Shown piece after piece: positions 25,687 to 34,350 of a stretch of DNA of 64,000 nt. Below the pieces are notes generated by a model. The model searched no databases. It was not told the origin of the DNA and saw nothing but the letters and a program-made list of their open reading frames with translations. The DNA comes from Pseudodesulfovibrio aespoeensis Aspo-2 (GTDB taxonomy: Bacteria > Desulfobacterota > Desulfovibrionia > Desulfovibrionales > Desulfovibrionaceae). The stretch is taken from positions 2,170,001-2,234,000 of the forward strand of contig NC_014844.1 in assembly GCF_000176915.2 (NCBI RefSeq), read 5' to 3'. Numbering within the stretch: position 1 is the stretch's first letter; every line of letters begins with the position of its first letter. The position numbers and the translations under genes were made by a program.

Positions 25687-27042
25687 ATGCTTTGCGTCTT
25701 CCAGGTCGAAATCATCATCCGCGAGCTGGACGGCGTGCTCTATCAGGCCCTCCATCTCGCCTCGCGCGGTCTCCCCACCCTGCTGGGCGACCGAATGGCC
25801 AACGAATATGTCATGCACAGCCGCAGCCCGCTGATCCTCTTTGACAGCGACCAGCAGGAAGCCACCAACACCACGGTGCTGAACAACAACGGCATTGTCC
25901 TCAACCTCAACTCCGAGGGACAGGGCTTTGTTGACGATCCGCCGGAGATGCAGAGAAATTTCGCCAGAGTCATTGATCATGCCACGGCCATCTGCATGTG
26001 GGGCCAACGGCAGAAGGACATCCTGGATCAGCTCGTGCCTTGCGAGCGGACCGACGACATCCTGGTCACGGGCCATCCCTCTTTTGACCTGCTCGCGCCC
26101 AAGTTCGTCCCCTACTACAGGAACCAGGACATCGCTGGCCGTCACGGCGAAGACTACTCCCTCATCAACACCAGCTTCGGCATGTTCAACCACGAGATGG
26201 GGTTTGAACATTACATGCGGATGCTCAGCCGCATGGACGAATGGAAGGTGTACGGCTCGCCGGAGCACCGGGCGCACCTTGAGCGGCGGTGCAGGCATCA
26301 GGAAAAGACCGCCCTGGCCCTGATCGAACTGGCGCGGACCCTGGCGCACGCCCATCCGAAAAAACATGTGATCATCAGGCCGCATCCAGCGGAAAACAGT
26401 CGCTTCTACTCGGAAAGGCTGGGCGGACTGCCCAATGTCTTTGTCACCAAGCAAGGCTCCGCGCGGGAGTGGATCGCCTCTGCTGGAGTCGTCATCCATC
26501 ACGACTGCACCACCGGCCTGGAGGCCATGCTCATGGACAAGCCCGTGCTGCAATACGAGCCTTATGAAGGCATCGAAGGCTCTGCCACGCTGATGACCGA
26601 AATCGGCATCAGGACCACATCGCCGGACAAAGCGCTGGCGCACATGGAATGCAGCGCGGCCATGGCCGACGACGCCCGCAAGGCGCTCCTGGCCCGGATC
26701 AGCCCCTGTCTGGCCAATGTCGAAAAGAACGCGGCCAGGACCATTGCCGAACTCGCGGCAGTTCATGCCGCAGGCCGCGAAACATGGCTGCCCGAGCCGC
26801 TGGGGTTCTGGGAAAACGCCAAATGCTGGCGCAAATACTTGAGCAAATTGCTGCGGGCGCGGCAGCCGGGCAGAAACGGGCGCAAAGTGCGCTATGCCCT
26901 GAACAAGTTCCCCAGGCTGCACAAGACCGAGGTGGAAGCCAGACTGGCCGGTCTGCGCCGGATCGAGCCCGATCTGCCGGAGGTGGACGTGAAGCAGTTG
27001 TGCCTCAATACCTTCCTGATCGAGCCGGCGCGTCGGTCATAA
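25687..27042 (+). CDS. Surface carbohydrate biosynthesis protein
   Basis: A 451-residue cytoplasmic-looking protein of the surface carbohydrate biosynthesis type found in glycan loci. It has a GT-B-like second half: IIRPHPAENS followed by VVIHHDCTTGLEAMLMDKPVLQYEP, a pattern shared with CDP-glycerol:glycerophosphotransferases and related transferases, where His and Asp/Ser contact the nucleotide donor. It is last in the legionaminic operon, so it may transfer the modified nonulosonic acid or a linked unit. The start has only a weak ribosome-binding site. Confidence 0.75.
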   Translation: MLCVFQVEIIIRELDGVLYQALHLASRGLPTLLGDRMANEYVMHSRSPLILFDSDQQEATNTTVLNNNGIVLNLNSEGQGFVDDPPEMQRNFARVIDHATAICMWGQRQKDILDQLVPCERTDDILVTGHPSFDLLAPKFVPYYRNQDIAGRHGEDYSLINTSFGMFNHEMGFEHYMRMLSRMDEWKVYGSPEHRAHLERRCRHQEKTALALIELARTLAHAHPKKHVIIRPHPAENSRFYSERLGGLPNVFVTKQGSAREWIASAGVVIHHDCTTGLEAMLMDKPVLQYEPYEGIEGSATLMTEIGIRTTSPDKALAHMECSAAMADDARKALLARISPCLANVEKNAARTIAELAAVHAAGRETWLPEPLGFWENAKCWRKYLSKLLRARQPGRNGRKVRYALNKFPRLHKTEVEARLAGLRRIEPDLPEVDVKQLCLNTFLIEPARRS

Positions 27043-27071
27043 AAAAAGGTTCATCCGGGTCAACGCAAAGA

Positions 27072-27101
27072 TTCGCAAAAACAGAAATACTCTGCTATAC
27101 T
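27072..27101 (+). promoter_or_regulatory. Putative sigma-70-type promoter of the SLC5-kinase cluster
   Basis: TTCGCA (27072-27077), an 18-base spacer and TATACT (27096-27101) lie about 75 bases upstream of the small membrane protein gene. The -10 is strong, the -35 weak. Confidence 0.4.
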
Positions 27102-27176
27102 GATTTGGCTCGGCAACCCACCTGCCGCGTGCGGACAGCGCGCCCTGTGCGACATCTCCTAGAAGGGGAGGCCACT

Positions 27177-27398
27177 ATGGACCGAATCAGCAAATTCTTC
27201 AAATCCAAAAGCCTTGCCGTCCTGCTCTTTCTTGTCGGGATGCTGCTATTCAACTGGCCCATCCTCTCCATGCCGTCCGGTGCCGGTGAAACAAGTATAT
27301 TCAGCTACCTGATCATTGCTTGGTTCGTGATCGTCGTCCTGCTCATCGCGATGGGGGAATTCACCAGGCGGACCGGGAAAACGGACGGGGAGAGGTAG
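27177..27398 (+). CDS. Small two-helix membrane protein upstream of SLC5-kinase (CbrX-like)
   Basis: A 73-residue protein with two hydrophobic segments, about residues 12-31 and 42-61, joined by a short loop, and a charged C-terminus (EFTRRTGKTDGER). GGGGAG precedes the ATG at a seven-base spacing, a strong ribosome-binding site. The stop is three bases before the GTG of the SLC5-histidine kinase gene, whose ribosome-binding site lies inside this coding sequence, so the two are translationally coupled. Pseudomonas cbrX-cbrA has the same arrangement. Function unknown; it may assist or regulate the transporter-kinase. Confidence 0.75.
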   Translation: MDRISKFFKSKSLAVLLFLVGMLLFNWPILSMPSGAGETSIFSYLIIAWFVIVVLLIAMGEFTRRTGKTDGER

Positions 27399-27401
27399 GC
27401 C

Positions 27402-30137
27402 GTGTTCAGTCCGTTGACCGTGTTACTCGTGCTGCTCGTCTACTTCGGACTGCTGTTTCTCCTGGCCCAATGGGTCGAGGGAAGTTCCTCCCTGAGCAAG
27501 AAAATATCCGGCAGCCCGGTCGTCTACGGACTGTCCCTTGCCGTGTACGCCACTTCCTGGACCTACTACGGCAGCGTGGGCAAGGCAGCCACTTCGGGCA
27601 TGCTCTTCTCCACGGTCTACATCGGCCCCACCCTGACCATCATCCTGTGGTGGCAGATCATGCGCCGCATGGTCCGCATCAAGAACCGCTACCGCATCAC
27701 ATCCATTGCGGACTTCATTTCCGCCCGCTACGACCGATCCACATCCCTGGCAGCCCTGGCGGCGTGCGCCGCACTGATCGGAAACACGCCATATATTGCC
27801 CTGCAGATCAAGTCCGTTGTCGCTACCTTCACCATCATCGCGGGCGACCCCGTCCATGCCTCGTCCTGGATCCATGATCAGATTGGCCCCATCACGGTCG
27901 TCCTCATGATCACCTTCACCATCATGTTCGGCGTGCGCCGCATCGACCCGACGGAACGGCACCAGGGAATGATCACGGCCGTGGCCGTGGAGTCCATCGT
28001 CAAGCTGACCGCATTCCTGGCCTGCGGCATATTCGTCACTTACATCGCCCACAACGGGCTGGACGACCTCTTCCACAAAACCCAGACCATGGGCCATGAT
28101 CTGGGAGAAATCATCACCCTGTCAGGCAAGAGCGAAACGCCTTACGCCACCTGGACCACATACATGATCCTGTCCATGTCTGCCATCATGTTCCTGCCGC
28201 GTCAGTTCCATGTAGCCGTGGTGGAAAATTCCGACGAAAAACACATCGCCACTGCCATGTGGCTGCTTCCGCTCTATATGCTGCTCATTTCGCTCTTCGT
28301 CATACCCATCGCCTTGGACGGACTGCGCATCGGCTTTGCCAAAACCATGGCCGATACCTACGTCCTTCGCCTGCCCATGTGGTATGACCAGCCCTGGCTG
28401 GCCCTGTTCGTCTACATCGGCGGAGTGTCTGCAGCCCTGGCCATGGTCATGATCTCATCCATGACCCTGTCCACCATGTTGACAAACCACATCGTATTGC
28501 CGGTCATTCGAGCCGTAAAGCCCCTTGAGCCCCTCCGACATCATCTTCTCCGAATCAAGTGGTTCGGGGTGGCCCTGGTCATTCTGACGGGATACTGGTT
28601 CAATGCCGCAGTGGGAGACTCGGTCATGCTGGTGAACATGGGCATGATCTCTTTTGCCGCCGCCCTCCAGTTCGCGCCCTCCATCCTCGGCGGGTTATTC
28701 TGGGAGCGAGGCAACAAAGTGGGGGCTCAGTTAGGCCTCATCAGCGGCTTTGCCATCTGGTTCTACACTCTGGTGATTCCTGTCTTTGCCGAGAGCGATT
28801 GGGCATTCCAGAGCCTCGTCCAAAACGGGCCCATGGGCATCGAACTCCTCAAGCCGGAAACGCTGTTTGGCATGATCGGCATGGACCCGCTCAGCCAGAG
28901 CGTGTTCTGGTCCATGCTGTTCAACGTGGGGCTCTACATGGCCGGATCCATGCTCTTCGAGCACAGAGCCACGGGCATGACCCTGGCCAAGGATTTCGTC
29001 ACTATCCTCAATCAGGGAAGCAGCCCCACCCATATGGCTGGCGAGGCTACCATCGATCTCAAGGCCAAGACCAAGAAAATCATCACCACCCTGACCAGCT
29101 ATGTCCCCATTGATGAGGCTGAAGCCATGTTCCTTGCCTGTGCTAGCCGCGTCGGGCTTTCGGGAAAAAGTGCGGTTTCGCTCACTCAGCTGGCAGAATT
29201 GCTCGGCGAGGTGGAAAAAACTTTGTCCGGCTCCGTGGGGGTGGCCGAAGCGCATTTGGCCCTCAAGAATGCCGAGGTGTATACCTCGGAGGAAAAGGCA
29301 CGCCTTTCCAACATGTACGCCGAGATTCTGGCCGACCTGAAACTGACGCCGGGCGAACTCAAGCTCCGGGTGGACTATTACCGGGAACGGGAATCCATCC
29401 TGGTGCGTCTGGCCTCAGAGCTGGAAAACCGGGTCAAGGCGCGCACCAGGGCACTGGAGGCGGCCAACCAGGAACTCGAAGCCTTTTCCTATTCCGTTTC
29501 CCACGATCTGCGTACGCCGCTCCGGGCCATCGACGGATTCAGCCAAGCCCTGATCGAGGACTATGGAGACAAGTTCGACGCCAAGGGGCTAGACTTCCTG
29601 GACCGGGTCCGCAAAGCGAGCCAGCGCATGGGTGAACTCATCGACGACATCCTGACCCTGTCGCGCATGACCCGCATGGAAATGAAGCGCGAGACCGTGG
29701 ATCTCAGCCGGACAGCCCTTGAGGTGGTGAACGCCATCCTGGAGGGCTCCCCCGAGCCCCACGTCAACATGCATATCCAGCCCGGCCTCACCGCCGAGGC
29801 GGATGAACGCCTTGTCAGGCTGCTCCTCGAAAACCTGCTGGGCAATGCGTGGAAATTCAGTGCTGGCACCGACACCCCCACCATTTCGTTTGGCACCGAA
29901 GAGACTCTGGGGACGACATGGTTCGTCGTGCGCGACAATGGGGCAGGATTCGACATGCAGTATGCTGACAGGCTGTTCCAGCCTTTTTCGCGCCTGCATT
30001 CCCAGGAGGAATTCGAGGGAACGGGCATAGGTCTGGCCATAGTGGACCGTGTCATACGCAAACACGGCGGGAAGATCCGCGCGGAAGGGCAGGTCGGCAA
30101 AGGCGCCGCATTCCTATTTACACTGCAAGAGGAGTAA
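27402..30137 (+). CDS. SLC5 sodium/solute symporter fused to sensor histidine kinase (CbrA-like)
   Basis: A 911-residue fusion. Residues about 1-520 are an SLC5-type transporter with about thirteen helices; about 535-610 resembles a STAC linker; a coiled coil (ELENRVKARTRALEAANQELE) leads to the kinase. Kinase motifs: H-box SVSHDLRTP, N-box LLENLLGNAWKFS, G1 DNGAGFD and G2 GTGIGLAIV. Such fusions couple transport of an amino or organic acid to signalling, as CbrA and histidine in Pseudomonas. No receiver is attached; the REC protein downstream is the likely partner. The GTG start has AGAGG upstream. Confidence 0.9.
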   Translation: MFSPLTVLLVLLVYFGLLFLLAQWVEGSSSLSKKISGSPVVYGLSLAVYATSWTYYGSVGKAATSGMLFSTVYIGPTLTIILWWQIMRRMVRIKNRYRITSIADFISARYDRSTSLAALAACAALIGNTPYIALQIKSVVATFTIIAGDPVHASSWIHDQIGPITVVLMITFTIMFGVRRIDPTERHQGMITAVAVESIVKLTAFLACGIFVTYIAHNGLDDLFHKTQTMGHDLGEIITLSGKSETPYATWTTYMILSMSAIMFLPRQFHVAVVENSDEKHIATAMWLLPLYMLLISLFVIPIALDGLRIGFAKTMADTYVLRLPMWYDQPWLALFVYIGGVSAALAMVMISSMTLSTMLTNHIVLPVIRAVKPLEPLRHHLLRIKWFGVALVILTGYWFNAAVGDSVMLVNMGMISFAAALQFAPSILGGLFWERGNKVGAQLGLISGFAIWFYTLVIPVFAESDWAFQSLVQNGPMGIELLKPETLFGMIGMDPLSQSVFWSMLFNVGLYMAGSMLFEHRATGMTLAKDFVTILNQGSSPTHMAGEATIDLKAKTKKIITTLTSYVPIDEAEAMFLACASRVGLSGKSAVSLTQLAELLGEVEKTLSGSVGVAEAHLALKNAEVYTSEEKARLSNMYAEILADLKLTPGELKLRVDYYRERESILVRLASELENRVKARTRALEAANQELEAFSYSVSHDLRTPLRAIDGFSQALIEDYGDKFDAKGLDFLDRVRKASQRMGELIDDILTLSRMTRMEMKRETVDLSRTALEVVNAILEGSPEPHVNMHIQPGLTAEADERLVRLLLENLLGNAWKFSAGTDTPTISFGTEETLGTTWFVVRDNGAGFDMQYADRLFQPFSRLHSQEEFEGTGIGLAIVDRVIRKHGGKIRAEGQVGKGAAFLFTLQEE

Positions 30138-30140
30138 TTG

Positions 30141-30590
30141 ATGCTCAACGCCACATCCAAGATCATTTTGCTAGTTGAGGACAACCCTGATGACGTTGCC
30201 TTAACGCTTCGGGCATTCAAGAAGAACAACATTATGAACACCGTTGTCGTGGCCAAGGACGGAGCCGAGGCGCTGGACTACCTGTTCTGCACCGGCGAAT
30301 ACTCCGACCGCGACATTAAAGATTCTCCGCAGATCATCTTGCTCGACCTGAAGCTGCCCAAAGTCAACGGCCTTAAGGTTCTCCAGAAGATCCGGGACGA
30401 TGAACATACCCGGCTGTTGCCGGTGATCATCCTGACCTCGTCCAAGGAACAGCAGGATCTGCTTGACAGCTACAGCCTCGGCGCCAACAGCTACATCCGA
30501 AAGCCCATTGATTTTGACCAGTTCAGCGAGGCCGTCCGTCAGCTCGGCCTTTACTGGCTGGTGCTCAACGTGGGTCCGACAGAGGAATAG
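30141..30590 (+). CDS. Single-domain response regulator (Rcp1-like)
   Basis: A 149-residue stand-alone receiver. The acidic pair is VEDNPDD, the phosphoacceptor aspartate lies in LLDLKLPKVNG, and the switch Thr/Ser and Lys lie in ILTSSKE and IRKPI. It has no output domain, so it may act by protein contact or in a phosphorelay, as Rcp1 does for cyanobacterial phytochrome Cph1. ATG 30141 has GGAG six bases upstream and follows the SLC5-kinase stop by three bases. Confidence 0.88.
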   Translation: MLNATSKIILLVEDNPDDVALTLRAFKKNNIMNTVVVAKDGAEALDYLFCTGEYSDRDIKDSPQIILLDLKLPKVNGLKVLQKIRDDEHTRLLPVIILTSSKEQQDLLDSYSLGANSYIRKPIDFDQFSEAVRQLGLYWLVLNVGPTEE

Positions 30591-30593
30591 ACC

Positions 30594-31307
30594 ATGGAAC
30601 CCACAGACTGCCAACGCATGCTCGACGAATTGAATCAAGAGATGGACCAGTTGCTTTACGTTCTTTCCCATGACTTGCGCGCACCTCTTCGAGCCATTGA
30701 TGGCTTCAGTCAGGCCCTGATCGAGGATTGCGGCGACCAGATTGATGAGACCGGACGTGACTACCTCGAGCGGATTCGCAAGGGCGGCATAAGGATCAAC
30801 GAATACATCGACGGGCTGCTTACGATGTCGCGCCAATCGCGGGGCGACATGCGGATCGAGATAGTCAACCTCTCGAAGCTCGCTCGGGAAACGGCGGACC
30901 GGGTGGCGAGTTGGCACGACGCCCACGCACCGAAGTTTTCCGTAACCGATGGGATCACGATGCCCATGGACCGCAGGCAAGCGGGCTTCCTCCTGGAAAA
31001 GTTGCTGGACAACGCCTGGAAGTTCACGGTGGGACTGGACCATGGCCAAATTGAGTTCGGACGCATGGACATAGACGGCGAAGCGGTCTGCTTCGTCCGC
31101 GACAACGGGGTCGGCTTTGACATGGAGTACGCCCGAAGCAGACTGTTCGGTCCATTCCAGCGCATGCATCCGGACCAGGAATACCCTGGGCTCGGCACCG
31201 GACTGGCCACGGCCAAACGCATCATCAACCGCCACGGCGGCCGCATCTGGGCCGAGTCGGAGAAAGACAAGGGGACCACGATCTTTTTTGTCGTTGGCCG
31301 GGAATAG
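30594..31307 (+). CDS. Sensorless histidine kinase, paralogue of the SLC5-kinase output domain
   Basis: A 237-residue protein that is almost only kinase core: H-box VLSHDLRAP near residue 23-31, N-box LLEKLLDNAWKFT, G1 DNGVGFD and GTGLATA. No sensor or membrane segment. The stretch PLRAIDGFSQALIED is identical to that in the SLC5-kinase two genes upstream, pointing to local duplication. It probably phosphorylates the adjacent receivers. It follows the REC gene by three bases. Confidence 0.87.
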   Translation: MEPTDCQRMLDELNQEMDQLLYVLSHDLRAPLRAIDGFSQALIEDCGDQIDETGRDYLERIRKGGIRINEYIDGLLTMSRQSRGDMRIEIVNLSKLARETADRVASWHDAHAPKFSVTDGITMPMDRRQAGFLLEKLLDNAWKFTVGLDHGQIEFGRMDIDGEAVCFVRDNGVGFDMEYARSRLFGPFQRMHPDQEYPGLGTGLATAKRIINRHGGRIWAESEKDKGTTIFFVVGRE

Positions 31308-31316
31308 GAGGTCGCC

Positions 31317-31982
31317 ATGTCCACACCGATACGTATTCTAATCGTCGAGGATTCGGAAGACGACGCCCTGCTCACCCTGCGCGAGTTGAAAAAAGGCGGC
31401 TACGATGTGGAATGGAAGATGGTGGATACGCCGCAAGCCCTCGACAGGGCGCTGGATGAAGGGCACTGGGACATCATCCTCTCCGACTTCCAGATGCCCG
31501 CATTTGATGGCCGCGAGGCATTGCGTCTGGTCCACGAGAAGGGCCTCGACGTGCCGTTCATCGTCATCTCCGGTGTGCTGGTGGAAGAAAATGCCGTGGA
31601 GATTCTCAAGGCCGGTGCCAGCGATTACGTGAAAAAGGGCAACTGGGCACGGCTCATCCCTGCCGTGGAGCGGGAGCTGCGCGAGGCCGAGAGCCGTAAG
31701 GAGCGCAAACGCGCGCAAAAAGAGGAAGCCAAGGCGCAGGAGCGCTACCGCACCCTGTTCGAAAGCGCGGTGGAAGGCATCTTCCAGTCCTCGCCATCCG
31801 GACGTTTCATATCGGTCAACCCGGCCATGGCCCAGTTGCACGGATACAAGACGCCTGACGAACTCATCAACGCGATCACCGATATCCCCCATCAGCTATA
31901 TGTCGACTCCTCCACCCGCGAGGAACTGCTCCATGCCGTGCGGACCACCGGCCAGCTCTCCGGCTTCGAGGCGGAATTCTAA
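31317..31982 (+). CDS. Response regulator with PAS domain, 5' part of an interrupted REC-PAS-kinase gene
   Basis: A 221-residue product: receiver (about residues 1-125; VEDSEDDA, phosphoacceptor in LSDFQMPAFDG, lysine in YVKKG), a coiled linker, then a PAS domain from about 145 that is cut by TAA at 31980-31982. The frame continues open after the stop: codons 31983-32000 read RRDGSR and join to the rest of a PAS fold and a full kinase. AGGAGG at a proper distance precedes the ATG. Either a nonsense mutation, a sequencing error or a genuine two-protein arrangement. Confidence 0.8.
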   Translation: MSTPIRILIVEDSEDDALLTLRELKKGGYDVEWKMVDTPQALDRALDEGHWDIILSDFQMPAFDGREALRLVHEKGLDVPFIVISGVLVEENAVEILKAGASDYVKKGNWARLIPAVERELREAESRKERKRAQKEEAKAQERYRTLFESAVEGIFQSSPSGRFISVNPAMAQLHGYKTPDELINAITDIPHQLYVDSSTREELLHAVRTTGQLSGFEAEF

Positions 31983-32000
31983 CGCAGGGATGGATCCCGC

Positions 32001-32984
32001 ATGTGGATATCCATCAATTGCCGCGGCGTATTCGACGACGACGGAGACCTGGAACTCATCGAAGGCTTTGCCATGGACATTACCGAGCGCAAACGGGCCG
32101 AACACGATCTGGCAGAAATGAACCGTCAGTTGGAAAAACTGGTGGCCGACCGAACCATGGACCTGGAACGTAAGGCCGCGGAATTGGAACAAGCCAACCT
32201 GCGCCTCAAGGAACTGGACCAACTCAAGACAGACTTTCTCTCCTCGGTTTCCCACGAACTACGCACCCCGCTGACCAGTGTGCTCGGCTTTGCCAAGCTT
32301 ATCCATCGCGATTTCTGCAAGAAGTTCCTCCCCGGGGCCGGATGCGTGGTCGATGCGACAGTAATGGGCAACCGTATCTGTGCCAATCTGGACATCATCG
32401 TCCACGAGGGCGAGCGGCTGACCCGGCTGGTTAATGATTTTTTGGACTTGGCCCGCATTGAGGCAGGACGCATGAAGTGGAACGAACAGTGTGTCCTGCC
32501 GTCCCAAGTGCTGGCCCAGGCCGCCAACGCCGTGTCGGGGCTCTACATCGAAAACACCAACCTGGAACTGATCACCGATGTGCCAGCGGACTTGCCGGAG
32601 ATGCTCCTGGATCCTGACCGCATGACCCAGGTGATCATCAATCTCCTCAACAATGCGGCCAAATTCACCAAGACTGGGACCGTCACCCTCCGGGCGGGCC
32701 TCAACGATGCCCGCGACACCTTGGAAATCCGGGTCATCGACACCGGCGTGGGCATTCCCGAAGAGGACCTGGAAAAGATCTTTACCAAATTCCACCAAGT
32801 CCAGGGGCAGGAAATCCAGGACATCGGGATCCGCGGATCAGGCCTGGGACTGTCCATTTCGCGCCATATTGTTGAACACTACGGCGGGACAATCCGGGCC
32901 GAATCCGAAGTGAACAAGGGAAGCACTTTTGTCCTGACTTTCCCCCTCACCACAGCTGCGGAGTGCGCCGAAGCGAAGCCATAG
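32001..32984 (+). CDS. Histidine kinase, 3' part of the interrupted REC-PAS-kinase gene
   Basis: A 327-residue open frame in the same frame as the preceding REC-PAS gene, starting 18 bases after its TAA. It holds the C-terminal PAS half (WISINCRGVFDDDGD, GFAMDITERKRAE), a coiled coil, then a complete kinase: H-box SVSHELRTP, N-box LLNNAAKF, G1 DTGVGIPEEDLEKIF and G2 GSGLGLSIS. An AGGGATGG stretch before ATG 32001 could allow reinitiation, so kinase might still be made separately. It converges with the small membrane gene on the other strand. Confidence 0.75.
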   Translation: MWISINCRGVFDDDGDLELIEGFAMDITERKRAEHDLAEMNRQLEKLVADRTMDLERKAAELEQANLRLKELDQLKTDFLSSVSHELRTPLTSVLGFAKLIHRDFCKKFLPGAGCVVDATVMGNRICANLDIIVHEGERLTRLVNDFLDLARIEAGRMKWNEQCVLPSQVLAQAANAVSGLYIENTNLELITDVPADLPEMLLDPDRMTQVIINLLNNAAKFTKTGTVTLRAGLNDARDTLEIRVIDTGVGIPEEDLEKIFTKFHQVQGQEIQDIGIRGSGLGLSISRHIVEHYGGTIRAESEVNKGSTFVLTFPLTTAAECAEAKP

Positions 32985-33004
32985 CGCCCCCCAACAGAAA
33001 AGCC

Positions 33005-33253
33005 CTACTTATCCCGGCCCCGCTTTTTCTGATCCAACTTTTCCCGGTCCATTTTTCCCTTGTCCCGCTTGTCGTCGCGCCGGTTCTTGAAGGTGATGGA
33101 GGCGAGGCAGCCGGCCAGGCCGCCGAGGACCACGGCCTTGGCCGGCGGGAGCAGACCGGTCAGGCTGAAGAGATAGCCGAAGGCGCACCCGGCGATGATA
33201 CCCTTGGTCAGGGCGTCGATCCATGCCATGAATTCTTTGGAGTCGTCGCTCAT
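33005..33253 (-). CDS. Small membrane protein of unknown function
   Basis: An 82-residue protein with two hydrophobic stretches (about residues 17-35 and 38-55; glycine-rich GGLAGCLASI) and a very basic C-terminal tail (RRDDKRDKGKMDREK). Not recognised as a known family. It lies between the kinase gene, which it faces, and the PilZ gene, whose stop is 18 bases upstream on the same strand, so the two could be co-transcribed. Confidence 0.6.
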   Translation of the reverse strand: MSDDSKEFMAWIDALTKGIIAGCAFGYLFSLTGLLPPAKAVVLGGLAGCLASITFKNRRDDKRDKGKMDREKLDQKKRGRDK

Positions 33254-33271
33254 CCGGTCCGTCCCTTTGCT

Positions 33272-33943
33272 TTAGAGAAATGAGTGCAGTTGCACGTACT
33301 GGTGCGTGGTCATGGCCTCGAAGGTCGTGCCGATGCCGGGCAGGAGCATGGCCTCTCCCCAGACGCGCCGCCAGCGGACGCGAAGCTCGATGGGCGTCTT
33401 GTCCTCAAACTCGCTGATCACGAGCCAGGCCGGGGCGTTCAGCCGCCACTGCGCAGCGGTGAAGACGAAGCACCCGTGCTCCGAGACATTGATGGTCACG
33501 GTGCGCTCCGCCCCGGCATCGAGGCTGGCCGGATCGACCAGCAGCAGGACATTGAAGATCACCTCCTGACGCCGCGTCACCCGGATCGAACGCGGCGCAA
33601 ACGGCACGCACTCGTTCAGGACAAACTCCGCCAGATCGCGGTTGTCACGCAGGGTGCCGCCCCTGGCAAGGCCGCGGATACCGCCAAACCCCGGATTGTA
33701 CATCAGCCGCAGCACCGGAAAGCGCTGCATGATGCTGTTGACCCGGTTCTTGTCCACGCACTCGCACCGGATCATGGTCGGCACGTCTATGAGCAGCCCG
33801 CTGTAAGGGACCTCGATGATGGCCCCGCCGATCTCGTCGGGCGAGGCCACGCAATCGACATCAATGTCGATATCGCGCAGGACTTCGAGGTAGGCGTCCC
33901 TGGCCGGACCCTTTTCAGCGATCAGTAAAAGCTTGGTTCTCAC
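33272..33943 (-). CDS. PilZ-domain protein with degenerate receiver-like N-terminus
   Basis: A 223-residue protein. The N-terminal 70 residues resemble a receiver fold (KLLLIAEKG, GLLIDVPT) without the usual acidic pocket. The rest resembles a PilZ c-di-GMP-binding domain: RVTRR fits RxxxR and NVSEHG fits the (D/N)xSxxG motif. It could therefore bind c-di-GMP and act on motility or surface glycan output. The start is GTG with GGAG ten bases upstream. Close to a two-component cluster on the other strand. Confidence 0.7.
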   Translation of the reverse strand: MRTKLLLIAEKGPARDAYLEVLRDIDIDVDCVASPDEIGGAIIEVPYSGLLIDVPTMIRCECVDKNRVNSIMQRFPVLRLMYNPGFGGIRGLARGGTLRDNRDLAEFVLNECVPFAPRSIRVTRRQEVIFNVLLLVDPASLDAGAERTVTINVSEHGCFVFTAAQWRLNAPAWLVISEFEDKTPIELRVRWRRVWGEAMLLPGIGTTFEAMTTHQYVQLHSFL

Positions 33944-34091
33944 CCGTAGGGTTCTCCTTGATCAAGGGGCTGGATATAAGCCAAATAGCGGAAATTGACA
34001 AGCCGGACCCAGTCCGGCCCCCCGGAGGCGAGGCACACGGCCACCTGGCGCGCACTGTCTCCACCCAATTTGACAAAGTGCATCCCGGCGC

Positions 34092-34120
34092 TTGACATTG
34101 ATTCTCAACATCACTATTTT
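34092..34120 (+). promoter_or_regulatory. Sigma-70-type promoter with overlapping Fur-box-like palindrome
   Basis: TTGACA (34092-34097), a 17-base spacer and TATTTT (34115-34120). The -35 lies within an imperfect 17-base inverted repeat, TTGACATTGATTCTCAA (34092-34108), similar to the perfect palindrome before feoA. Fur-iron binding here would block transcription of the Feo operon. Confidence 0.6.
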
Positions 34121-34163
34121 CCACCTGTCCGTCCAAAGAGGAATCAGAAAAGTGAGGGAAGCC

Positions 34164-34334
34164 ATGTCAGACACGATACTCGTCGCAGCCATAGTGCTCG
34201 TCGCAGCCGGATATGTGGGCCGCAGGATTTACCGGCAGTTCACGGCCAAATCCGCGTCCTGCGGATGCGGGGGATGCGGCGGCTGCTCCGGGACGCAGGA
34301 CAGGAACGAGACCCGCTCCTGCTGCGAAAAGTAA
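34164..34334 (+). CDS. FeoB-associated Cys-rich membrane protein
   Basis: A 56-residue protein with one N-terminal helix (about residues 4-20) and a cysteine-rich tail (CGCGGCGGC, then CC near the end). It fits the FeoB-associated Cys-rich membrane protein family found beside feoAB, with a suggested role in iron delivery or FeoB function. GAGGG precedes the ATG. It lies 57 bases upstream of feoA behind its own promoter. Confidence 0.82.
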   Translation: MSDTILVAAIVLVAAGYVGRRIYRQFTAKSASCGCGGCGGCSGTQDRNETRSCCEK

Positions 34335-34350
34335 TTTTTTTGCCACTTAA

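Noticed and set aside
31980-31982. Stop codon in the PAS domain as a recoding event
   Set aside because: The codon is TAA, which is not recoded as selenocysteine (UGA) or pyrrolysine (UAG), and no SECIS-like hairpin follows; treated as a nonsense interruption.
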